A stretch of 9,262 nt of DNA, taken from the NCBI GenBank assembly GCA_937927885.1, contig CALEZJ010000401.1, forward strand, positions 1 to 9,262, written 5' to 3'. Position 1 is the first letter of the stretch. The number at the start of each line of letters is the position of its first letter. The stretch comes from an uncultured Paracoccaceae bacterium (lineage in GTDB: Bacteria > Pseudomonadota > Alphaproteobacteria > Rhodobacterales > Rhodobacteraceae). This document shows, one piece after another, positions 1 to 5,284 of this stretch. Both the position numbers and the translations under genes were made by a program. The notes under the pieces were generated by a model. It saw only the letters and a list, made by a program, of their open reading frames with translations, was not told the origin of the DNA and searched no databases.

Positions 1-7
1 AAATATC

Positions 8-53
8 CTCAGGGGGGTGAGCGCGCCAGCGCGAGGGGGGCAGAATGCCCCCC
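8..53 (-). terminator. GC-rich hairpin cluster downstream of fabD
   Basis: Read on the minus strand, the fabD stop codon is followed by three inverted repeats in a row. The first is a perfect 8-bp stem, GGGGGGCA/TGCCCCCC, with a 3-nt loop (35-53). The second is CGCGC/GCGCG around 2 nt (22-33), realistically a 4-bp stem with a 4-nt loop. The third is CTCA-CCCCCC-TGAG (8-21). A short AT-rich tract, GATATTT, follows up to the window edge. No classical T-run is visible directly after the strongest stem, so this may be a terminator, an attenuator, or an RNA-stabilising structure before the next gene (in relatives often fabG, which is not in the window). The left edge truncates the region. Confidence 0.5.
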
Positions 54-62
54 TTGCCCGGC

Positions 63-992
63 CTATCCCTTGAGTGCGGCGATATCCACCGGAGCACCAA
101 CGGCCCGGGTCTCGGCTTCGCGGGCGATGCGCTTGATCATGCCCGAAAGCGCCTTGCCCGCGCCGATCTCCCAGAAACTGGTCACGCCCTGCGCCGCCAT
201 CCACATCACCGACTCGCGCCAGCGCACCGAGCCCGTCACCTGCTGCACCAGCAGATCCCGGATCAGGGCCGGATCGCTGACCGCCTCGGCGCGCACATTG
301 GCCACCAGCGGCACGGCGGGGGCGGTGATCGTCACCCCGGCCAGCGCCTCGCGCATCGCTTCGGCCGCGGGTTGCATCAGCGCGCAGTGGAAAGGCGCGG
401 AGACCGGCAGCAGGATCGCGCGCTTGGCGCCGCGCGCCTTGGCAAGATCCAGCGCGCGCTCGACCGCGCCCTTGTGCCCGGACACCACCACCTGTGCCGG
501 GTCGTTGTCATTGGCGGCCTGACAGATTTCGCCCTGCGCTGCCTCGGTGGCGACCTCGGCAGCGGCGGCAAAGTCGAGACCGAGAAGCGCCGCCATGGCC
601 CCCACCCCGACCGGCACCGCCGATTGCATCGCGCGGCCCCGGATGCGCAGCAACCGCGCGGTATCCGCCACGCTGATCGCCCCGGCGGCGGCCAGCGCGG
701 AATATTCGCCAAGGGAATGCCCGGCGACAAAGGCCGCATCGCCCAGCCCGAAGCCTTCGGACTCAAGCGCGCGAATCGCCGCCAGCGAGGTGGCCATCAA
801 CGCAGGCTGGGCATTCGCCGTCAGGGTCAGGGTCTCGATGTCGCCGTCCCAGATCAGCGCCGACAGCTTTTCGCCCAAAGCCTCGTCCACCGCGTCAAAG
901 ACCGCCTTTGCGGCGGGATAGGCAGCGGCCAGATCGCGGCCCATGCCGATGGTCTGGGCCCCCTGTCCGGGGAAAACGAAGGCGCGGGTCAT
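63..992 (-). CDS. fabD: Malonyl-CoA:ACP transacylase
   Basis: Cytoplasmic enzyme that moves the malonyl group from malonyl-CoA to acyl carrier protein, supplying the extender unit for type II fatty-acid synthesis. The 309-residue protein matches the usual FabD length of about 310. It starts MTRAFVFPGQGAQ, the family's N-terminal signature. The nucleophile elbow GHSLGEY is at residues 91-97 (Ser93), the substrate-carboxylate Arg is about R118 (RIRGRAMQ), and the catalytic His is H202 in the SAPFH motif. The ATG at 992 is chosen because AGGAG lies 6 nt upstream and the FabD signature starts there; an in-frame upstream extension (to 1076) overlaps cfa and has no family resemblance. It lies 43 bp downstream of cfa on the same strand with no obvious terminator between them, so co-transcription is possible. 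The hairpin cluster follows its stop. Confidence 0.97.
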   Translation of the reverse strand: MTRAFVFPGQGAQTIGMGRDLAAAYPAAKAVFDAVDEALGEKLSALIWDGDIETLTLTANAQPALMATSLAAIRALESEGFGLGDAAFVAGHSLGEYSALAAAGAISVADTARLLRIRGRAMQSAVPVGVGAMAALLGLDFAAAAEVATEAAQGEICQAANDNDPAQVVVSGHKGAVERALDLAKARGAKRAILLPVSAPFHCALMQPAAEAMREALAGVTITAPAVPLVANVRAEAVSDPALIRDLLVQQVTGSVRWRESVMWMAAQGVTSFWEIGAGKALSGMIKRIAREAETRAVGAPVDIAALKG

Positions 993-1035
993 GGAAGTCT
1001 CCTGCAGGTCGAACCGCCCCGTTCCTAGCGTGCTT

Positions 1036-2268
1036 TCACGCCCCGGCCAACGGGAAAGCCGCGCTGGACGGCACATGCAGGTAATCGCGCGTCAGCGGCA
1101 CCGCCGCCTGATCGCGGGCCAACTGGATCTGGAACACGCATTGCCCGGCGTGGCGGAACACCTGTTCCGAGGCCGCCAGATAGAATTTCCACATCCGCAC
1201 GAAGCGTTCGTCATAAAGCGCCGCGGCCTGATCGCGCCGGGCCATGAAGCGGTCATGCCAGTGGCGCAGCGTCATCGCGTAATGGAGCCGCCAGATCTCG
1301 ACATCCGTCTGCACCAGTCCCGACCGTTCGATCGCTGCCATGGTCTCGGACAAGGCCGGGATATAGCCGCCGGGAAAGATGTATTTGGCGATCCAGGGAT
1401 TGGTCGAACCGGGCGGGGCCGCGCGGCCGATGGTGTGGATCAGCGCAACGCCGTCGGCGGTCAGCAGGTCGCGCACCTTGCGAAAATAGGTCAGGTACTG
1501 TGGCACGCCGACATGTTCGAACATGCCGACCGAAACAACCCGGTCGAACCGCCCCTGCACCGCGCGGTAGTCCGTCAGGTCAAAGCGCACCTGTCCGGCC
1601 AGCCCTGCCGCCTCGGCGCGGGTGCGGGCCATGGCCAGTTGCTCGCTGCTCAGCGTGACCCCCAGCACCTCGACACCGAAATCGCGCGCCAAGGTCAGTG
1701 CCATCCCCCCCCAGCCGCAGCCGATGTCCAGCACCTTCATCCCCGGCTTCAGGCACAGTTTGGCGGCGATATGGGCCTTTTTCTGCGCCTGCGCCTGCTC
1801 CAGCGTGTCGGCGGGGTCCTTGAAATAGGCGCAGGAATACTGCCTGTCGGCATCCAGAAAGAGGTCATAGAGCCCCCCGGACAGGTCATAGTGATGCGCC
1901 ACATTGCGCCGCGCGCGTGTGGCCGGGTTGCGCTGGCTGATCCAGCGGAACCGGTCGCGCACCCACCACATCGCCGCATTCAGCCGCGAGTCATGCCCCG
2001 CAGCGATGTTGCGCAGCGCCAGTTCCAGCAGGCCGTGCAGATCGTCGCCCTCGATGGTCAGGCGGGCGTCGGTATAGGCCTCGCCCAGTTCCAGATGCGG
2101 ATTCAGCGCCAGACGTCGCAGGGTGCCGGTGTCGGTGATCGCAAGGGCGACACGGGGACCCGGGCCTCCCGGGCCGTGGGCGCGCCGCGTCCCGTCGGGA
2201 AAGGTAACCTCCAGTGATCCAACCTGGATCAGCCGCGCCAGATAGGCGCTCAGCAAACGGCCCCACAT
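1036..2268 (-). CDS. cfa: Cyclopropane-fatty-acid-phospholipid synthase
   Basis: SAM-dependent enzyme that methylenates cis double bonds of unsaturated acyl chains in membrane phospholipids, acting at the membrane surface. The 410 residues fall into an N-terminal lipid-binding region (about 1-115) and a class I methyltransferase domain (about 120-390). Visible motifs are YSCAYF (144-149), the SAM loop VLDIGCGWGG (179-188), EHVG (251-254) and HTIG (278-281). Residues C146, E251, H278, I280 and Y330 line up by order and spacing with the E. coli bicarbonate-site residues C139, E239, H266, I268 and Y317, so the enzyme should be active. The ATG at 2268 is preferred over a TTG two codons upstream because GAGGAGG sits 7 nt before the ATG but only 1 nt before the TTG. 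It is transcribed divergently from rpsF and upstream of fabD. SAM-dependent methyltransferases of the same superfamily acting on fatty acids are the only realistic alternative. Confidence 0.95.
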   Translation of the reverse strand: MWGRLLSAYLARLIQVGSLEVTFPDGTRRAHGPGGPGPRVALAITDTGTLRRLALNPHLELGEAYTDARLTIEGDDLHGLLELALRNIAAGHDSRLNAAMWWVRDRFRWISQRNPATRARRNVAHHYDLSGGLYDLFLDADRQYSCAYFKDPADTLEQAQAQKKAHIAAKLCLKPGMKVLDIGCGWGGMALTLARDFGVEVLGVTLSSEQLAMARTRAEAAGLAGQVRFDLTDYRAVQGRFDRVVSVGMFEHVGVPQYLTYFRKVRDLLTADGVALIHTIGRAAPPGSTNPWIAKYIFPGGYIPALSETMAAIERSGLVQTDVEIWRLHYAMTLRHWHDRFMARRDQAAALYDERFVRMWKFYLAASEQVFRHAGQCVFQIQLARDQAAVPLTRDYLHVPSSAAFPLAGA

Positions 2269-2317
2269 CGTCAACCCTCCTCAAGGCGAACGGCGGTCTT
2301 GAAACCCGTCGCGTGCA

Positions 2318-2345
2318 AGAATAACGGCACGGAAGGATGCGTCAA
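2318..2345 (-). promoter_or_regulatory. Candidate sigma70-type promoter for cfa
   Basis: On the minus strand, TTGACG (2345-2340) is separated by 16 bp from TATTCT (2323-2318). This is close to the TTGACA/TATAAT consensus and stands out in such a GC-rich region. The expected transcription start near 2311 gives a leader of about 43 nt with GAGGAGG just before the cfa ATG. I see no convincing alternative-sigma motif here. It is inferred from sequence alone. Confidence 0.6.
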
Positions 2346-2354
2346 TCACCCTGC

Positions 2355-2382
2355 CCATTTCCCTTGCGTCCATTTCCCTTGC
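2355..2382 (+). repeat. 13-bp tandem direct repeat between divergent promoters
   Basis: CCATTTCCCTTGC occurs at 2355-2367 and again, identically, at 2370-2382, a 15-bp period. The second copy runs into the -35 hexamer of the rpsF promoter, and the first lies about 10 bp beyond the cfa -35 element. A direct repeat with a period near 1.5 helical turns could be a regulator site or a small duplication. No known operator was recognised. Confidence 0.7.
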
Positions 2383-2406
2383 ACGCGGGGCCAATCCCGC
2401 TATAAG
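2379..2406 (+). promoter_or_regulatory. Candidate promoter for rpsF-rpsR-rplI
   Basis: TTGCAC (2379-2384) is followed after 16 bp by TATAAG (2401-2406), a strong sigma70-like pair. The bases after the -10 are GC-rich (GCCGC), the kind of discriminator found at growth-rate and ppGpp-controlled ribosomal promoters. A start near 2413 would place the beginning of the transcript at the foot of the structured leader. It is a sequence-based inference. Confidence 0.65.
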
Positions 2407-2413
2407 GCCGCAT

Positions 2414-2478
2414 CCTGCTGTAATCCACGAATCCGGCGCAGCCTCTCGTGGGCGGGCACAGCAGGTCATACGCCCGCC
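2414..2478 (+). promoter_or_regulatory. Structured rpsF leader, S6:S18-binding-motif-like
   Basis: The leader contains three perfect helices. P1 is CCTGCTGT (2414-2421) with ACAGCAGG (2458-2465), 8 bp. P2 is CCACGA (2425-2430) with TCGTGG (2446-2451), 6 bp. P3 is GGCGGGC (2451-2457) with GCCCGCC (2472-2478), 7 bp. At the top of P2 an unpaired AUCCG (CCG at 2433-2435) precedes a mini-hairpin G-C-(GCA)-G-C. The published S6:S18 complex-binding motif found in many rpsF leaders is a CCG in a bulge between a stem and a hairpin, which this matches in outline. The 3' arm of P1 lies in the loop of P3, so P1 and P3 either form a pseudoknot or are alternative folds. The rpsF Shine-Dalgarno lies about 27 nt downstream. 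Function is inferred. Confidence 0.6.
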
Positions 2479-2513
2479 TTGTGAAATGCGCCCTGAAAAG
2501 AACTGGAGTTCGC

Positions 2514-2945
2514 ATGTCTCTCTACGAGCATGTCATGATTGCGCGTCAGGATCTGTCCAACGCGCAGGCTGAAGGGCTGATCGAGCACTTCACCGCCGTG
2601 ATTTCCGACAATGGCGGCAAGGTCGTCGGCACCGAATACTGGGGTGTCAAGACGATGGCCTACAAGATCAACAAGAACCGCAAGGGCCACTACCTGTACC
2701 TGCGCACCGACGCCCCGTCGGCTGCCGTGCAGGAAATGGAGCGTCTGGCCCGCCTGCATGACGACGTCATGCGCGTGCTGTCGATCAAGCTCGACGCGCA
2801 CGAGGAAGGCCCCTCGGTCCAGATGCAGAAGCGTGACGAGCGCAGCGAACGTGGCGACCGCCCCGAGCGTGGCGACCGTCCCGAGCGCACCGAGCGTTTC
2901 GACCGTGGTGACCGCGCCGAGCGCGGCGACCGTCCGCGTCGTTGA
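2514..2945 (+). CDS. rpsF: 30S ribosomal protein S6
   Basis: Primary protein of the 30S platform that binds 16S rRNA as a heterodimer with S18. Residues 1-97 form the usual S6 ferredoxin-like fold, including MSLYEHVMIARQDLS at the start and the GVKTMAYKINKNRKGHY segment (44-60). Residues 107-143 are a charged low-complexity tail built of ERGDRP-like units, making the protein 143 residues against about 131 in E. coli. Start: the ATG at 2514 has GGAG 5 nt upstream and begins the family signature; an in-frame extension back to 2448 would run through the leader structure and is rejected. It is the first gene of rpsF-rpsR-rplI, 23 bp before rpsR, and is probably autoregulated through the leader RNA. 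Confidence 0.98.
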   Translation: MSLYEHVMIARQDLSNAQAEGLIEHFTAVISDNGGKVVGTEYWGVKTMAYKINKNRKGHYLYLRTDAPSAAVQEMERLARLHDDVMRVLSIKLDAHEEGPSVQMQKRDERSERGDRPERGDRPERTERFDRGDRAERGDRPRR

Positions 2946-2968
2946 TCAGGCATCAGGAGTAAGCCACC

Positions 2969-3196
2969 ATGGCCACCAAACCGTTTTTCCGCCGCCGCAA
3001 GGTCTGCCCCTTCTCGGGCGACAACGCCCCCGCCATCGACTACAAGGACGTGCGTCTGCTGCAGCGTTACATTTCCGAGCGCGGCAAGATCGTGCCCGCC
3101 CGTATCACCGCCGTCTCGGCCAAGAAGCAGCGCGAACTGGCCAAGGCCATCAAGCGCGCCCGCTTCCTGGCCCTGCTGCCCTATGCCGTGAAGTGA
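2969..3196 (+). CDS. rpsR: 30S ribosomal protein S18
   Basis: Small 30S platform protein that partners S6. The 75-residue length and the sequence are typical: a basic N-terminus with [13 protein letters not shown], the [18 protein letters not shown] core (about 24-41) that contacts rRNA, then the conserved [22 protein letters not shown] helix region and the LLPYAVK end. AGGAG lies 9 nt before the ATG. It sits 23 bp after rpsF and 10 bp before rplI, so it is translated from the same message. There is one Cys (C13), as in S18 proteins without a zinc site. Nothing is unusual. Confidence 0.98.
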   Translation: MATKPFFRRRKVCPFSGDNAPAIDYKDVRLLQRYISERGKIVPARITAVSAKKQRELAKAIKRARFLALLPYAVK

Positions 3197-3206
3197 GGAC
3201 CCCGCC

Positions 3207-3782
3207 ATGCAAGTGATTCTGCTGGAACGTGTGGCCAAGCTGGGCCAGATGGGCGACGTCGTGAAGGTCAAGGACGGGTTCGCCCGCAACTTCCTGCTGC
3301 CGCAGGGCAAGGCGCTCCGCGCGACCGATGCCAACAAGGCCGCGTTCGAGACGCAAAAGGCCCAGATCGAGGCGCGCAACCTCGAATCGCGCGCCGAGGC
3401 GCAGAAACTGGCCGAGAAGCTGGACGGCAGCCGCTATGTCGTCATCCGCTCGGCGTCGGATTCGGGCGCGCTCTATGGCTCGGTCACCCCGCGTGACATC
3501 GCCGACGCGGCGACCGCCGAAGGCTTTACGCTGGACCGCCGCCAGATCGTGCTGAACGCGCCGATCAAGACGCTGGGCATCCACGCCCTGACCGTCGTGC
3601 TGCACCCCGAGGTCAGCGCCAAGGTCAGCGTGAACGTCGCCCGCTCGCCCGAAGAGGCCGAGCTGCAGGCGTCGGGCAAGTCGATCCAGGAACTGGCCGC
3701 CGAGGCCGAAGCCGCCGCCGAGTTCGAGATTTCGGAGCTGTTCGACGACATCGGCAGCGCCGCGGGCGACGACGACAACTGA
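3207..3782 (+). CDS. rplI: 50S ribosomal protein L9
   Basis: Elongated 50S protein at the base of the L1 stalk that binds domain V of 23S rRNA and supports reading-frame fidelity. The N-terminal rRNA-binding domain ([17 protein letters not shown]... through the [10 protein letters not shown] motif at about 27-36) is followed by a long connecting helix (about 40-75) and the C-terminal domain (to about 148). The protein has 191 residues against about 149 in E. coli. The extra 40 residues are Ala/Glu/Asp rich and end [18 protein letters not shown], an acidic tail of the kind known in alphaproteobacterial L9. A weak GAGGA lies about 7 nt before the ATG, and the gene starts 10 bp after rpsR. An intrinsic terminator follows 22 bp after the stop. 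Confidence 0.98.
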   Translation: MQVILLERVAKLGQMGDVVKVKDGFARNFLLPQGKALRATDANKAAFETQKAQIEARNLESRAEAQKLAEKLDGSRYVVIRSASDSGALYGSVTPRDIADAATAEGFTLDRRQIVLNAPIKTLGIHALTVVLHPEVSAKVSVNVARSPEEAELQASGKSIQELAAEAEAAAEFEISELFDDIGSAAGDDDN

Positions 3783-3804
3783 TCCTGCGACATTCTGTTG
3801 CATG

Positions 3805-3840
3805 GGGCGCGCATCGGGACCGGTGCGCGCCCTGTTTTGT
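3805..3840 (+). terminator. Intrinsic terminator of the rpsF-rpsR-rplI operon
   Basis: GGGCGCGCATC (3805-3815) and GGTGCGCGCCC (3822-3832) form an 11-bp stem with one G-U pair and a 6-nt loop GGGACC, followed directly by the T-rich tract TGTTTTGTT. This is the best-formed terminator in the window. It separates the ribosomal operon from the regulator gene. Confidence 0.9.
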
Positions 3841-3850
3841 TGGCTTTCTC

Positions 3851-3879
3851 TTGCCGAAAGCTGCGGCGAGGCCTATGTG
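3851..3879 (+). promoter_or_regulatory. Candidate promoter of the ArsR-family gene
   Basis: TTGCCG (3851-3856) and TATGTG (3874-3879) are spaced by 17 bp, immediately after the rplI terminator and about 44 bp before the regulator's ATG. The hexamers match only moderately. A second, weaker pairing starts at TTGGCA (3880-3885). It is inferred from sequence. Confidence 0.45.
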
Positions 3880-3903
3880 TTGGCATAGATCGCGTTTCTT
3901 GAA
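3873..3903. promoter_or_regulatory. Possible operator dyads upstream of the regulator
   Basis: Two short dyads lie between the candidate -10 and the start codon. CTATG-N6-CATAG (3873-3888) overlaps the -10, and TTCTTGAA (3896-3903) lies next to a GAATTC. ArsR-family repressors usually bind such imperfect dyads and often repress their own gene. The ATTC-N8-GAAT type of site described for SqrR is not cleanly present, so the assignment is tentative. Confidence 0.3.
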
Positions 3904-3922
3904 TTCATTGCCGGAGCCCAAG

Positions 3923-4315
3923 ATGGCCGCCCCCCTTTCGCACACCCCGCCCGCCAATTCGCTGAGCCGCCCGCTGAGCCAACCCGCTGACTGCGCGTTG
4001 CGCCCGGTCGATGACATGGTCGTGCAGGCGCAGGCCGCCGCCGCGTTCCTGAAGGCGCTGGCGCATGAAGGGCGGCTGTTGATCCTGTGCTACCTTTCGT
4101 CGGGTGAAAAGTCGGTGACCGAACTGGAATCCCTGCTGGGGTCGCGGCAGGCGGCGGTCAGCCAGCAACTGGCGCGTCTCAGGATGGAGGGGCTGGTCAC
4201 CTGCAGCCGCGAAGGCAAGGCGATCTATTACGCCCTGGGCGATCCGCGCGCGGCCCAGACCATCGCGCTGATGTACGACCTCTTTTGCAGCCAGACGCCT
4301 GCGCCAGCGGTCTGA
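3923..4315 (+). CDS. ArsR/SmtB-family repressor, SqrR/BigR persulfide-sensor type
   Basis: Winged-helix DNA-binding repressor, 130 residues. An extended N-terminal tail (1-33) precedes the ArsR fold (about 34-125): helix ending RLLILCYL, the HTH with SVTELESLLGSRQAAVSQQLARLRMEGLV, and a wing around TCSREGKAIYYALGD. No CxC metal motif of ArsR/SmtB is seen. Instead C56 (in LILCYL) and C122 (in YDLFC) are 66 residues apart, as are C41 and C107 of R. capsulatus SqrR as I recall it, and C24 matches the position of SqrR C9 at the same offset of 15. In that family the two conserved Cys form a polysulfide bridge in response to sulfane sulfur and release DNA. C94 in the wing is an additional Cys. The ATG at 3923 has GGAG 6 nt upstream; a TTG at 3851 is in frame but coincides with the putative -35. 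The ABC importer starts 129 bp downstream. Its target genes are unknown. Confidence 0.85.
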   Translation: MAAPLSHTPPANSLSRPLSQPADCALRPVDDMVVQAQAAAAFLKALAHEGRLLILCYLSSGEKSVTELESLLGSRQAAVSQQLARLRMEGLVTCSREGKAIYYALGDPRAAQTIALMYDLFCSQTPAPAV

Positions 4316-4361
4316 GATCGGGCTCACCCCCGCTGCGGTGCGAAACCGGCCCCGAATCCCC

Positions 4362-4405
4362 TTGCCTTGGGCGCCCCGTCGGGCAATTTTGACCTGTTGA
4401 TCAAC
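4362..4405 (+). promoter_or_regulatory. Weak promoter and palindrome upstream of the ABC importer
   Basis: The 129-bp gap 4316-4444 shows no clear terminator. TTGCCT (4362-4367) and AATTTT (4385-4390), spaced by 17 bp, could be a weak promoter. Downstream is a perfect 10-bp palindrome GTTGATCAAC (4396-4405), placed where a repressor would block early transcription, and then a 5-bp stem GCCCC/GGGGC (4407-4423) just before the ribosome binding site. The importer may have its own promoter, or it may be read from the regulator's. Nothing else was recognised in the gap. Confidence 0.35.
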
Positions 4406-4444
4406 CGCCCCCGCCAGAGGGGCCAACAGGGAGTCCGCGACCGC

Positions 4445-5284
4445 ATGTCTGACCGTATCGACACCTTTCGCCGCCTGACCACCGGGGCGCTGGCCGCGCT
4501 GGCGCTGGGGATTGGCGCCGCGCAGGCGCAGGAAACCGGCACGCCCGACGATGCGCGCCTGATCAATCCCGGATTTCTGACCGTCGGAACCTCGGACCCG
4601 GTCTATCCGCCGTGGATGCTGAACGACTCGCCCGAAAGCGGCGAAGGGTTCGAGAACGCGCTGGTCTATGCCCTGGCCGAGGAGATGGGTTTTGCCCGCG
4701 AGCAGGTGCAGTGGGTCCGCCTGACGTTCGAGCAGATCATCGCGCCGGGCGACAAGCCGTTTGATTTCGCCATCAACCAGGTCTCGGTCACGCCGGCGCG
4801 GGCCGAGGTGGTGGGCTTTTCCCAGGTCTATTACCAGTCCGACAAGGCCGTGATCGCGCTGCCCGGCTCGCCCGTCATCGGTGCGGCCAGCTTTGCCGAC
4901 CTGCGCGGCGCGCGCTGGGGCGCGGCGATCGGCACCACCGATCTGGCCTATCTGGAAAACGTCCTGGGGGCCACGGATGTGGCGGTCTATGACGATCAGG
5001 TCGGGGTCTTCCAGGCGATGCAGGCCGGGCAGATCGACGCCACCGTCGCCGCCCTGCCGACCGCGCTCTTTGCCACGGCGGTGCAGATCCCCGAGGCGTC
5101 GATCGTCGCCATCCTGCCCCCCGATGCCGGGGATTCGGGCCATGGACTGCTGTTCCAGCATGGCAACCCGCTGATCGAATGGGTCGATGCCGCGCTGGGT
5201 CGCCTGATCGAGGCCGGAACGGTGCAAGAGATGGTGACCACCTGGCTGGTGGCCGATCCGACCTTGCCGATCATCAGCGAATGA
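4445..5284 (+). CDS. ABC transporter substrate-binding protein, family 3 (polar amino-acid type)
   Basis: Periplasmic binding protein that captures the ligand and delivers it to the permease. It has 279 residues, with a Sec signal peptide (RR at 9-10, hydrophobic stretch 11-26, cleavage expected after AQA at 26-28). The mature part is a bilobal PBPb domain: LINPGFLTVGTSDPVYPPW (39-57), GFENALVYALAEEMGF (68-83), the ligand-carboxylate Arg R119 in SVTPARAEVVGFS, and a second lobe from about 140. Odd point: DATVAALPTA (198-207) has Ala203 where related proteins usually have the Asp that holds the ligand's alpha-amino group, so the ligand may not be an ordinary alpha-amino acid. The start is the ATG at 4445, which gives a proper signal peptide; GGGAG is 11 nt upstream, a rather long spacing. 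Its stop overlaps the permease start (ATGA). Substrate unknown. Confidence 0.9.
   Translation: MSDRIDTFRRLTTGALAALALGIGAAQAQETGTPDDARLINPGFLTVGTSDPVYPPWMLNDSPESGEGFENALVYALAEEMGFAREQVQWVRLTFEQIIAPGDKPFDFAINQVSVTPARAEVVGFSQVYYQSDKAVIALPGSPVIGAASFADLRGARWGAAIGTTDLAYLENVLGATDVAVYDDQVGVFQAMQAGQIDATVAALPTALFATAVQIPEASIVAILPPDAGDSGHGLLFQHGNPLIEWVDAALGRLIEAGTVQEMVTTWLVADPTLPIISE

Noticed and set aside
943..2217. 424-codon plus-strand frame opposite cfa
   Set aside because: The minus-strand cfa has all catalytic residues; the plus-strand translation is His/Gln/Arg rich with no recognisable fold.
2298..2345. Alternative-sigma (RpoE or RpoH type) promoter for cfa
   Set aside because: CTTGAA at 2298-2303 is on the wrong strand for cfa and no matching -10 is found; the TTGACG-N16-TATTCT pair explains the region better.
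2448..2513. In-frame upstream extension of rpsF
   Set aside because: It would put coding sequence through the conserved-looking leader helices, lacks S6 similarity, and the ATG at 2514 has a good Shine-Dalgarno.
3889..3904. Possible SqrR-type ATTC-N8-GAAT operator before the regulator gene
   Set aside because: Only the GAAT half is present; the other half reads ATCG, so the match is too weak to claim.
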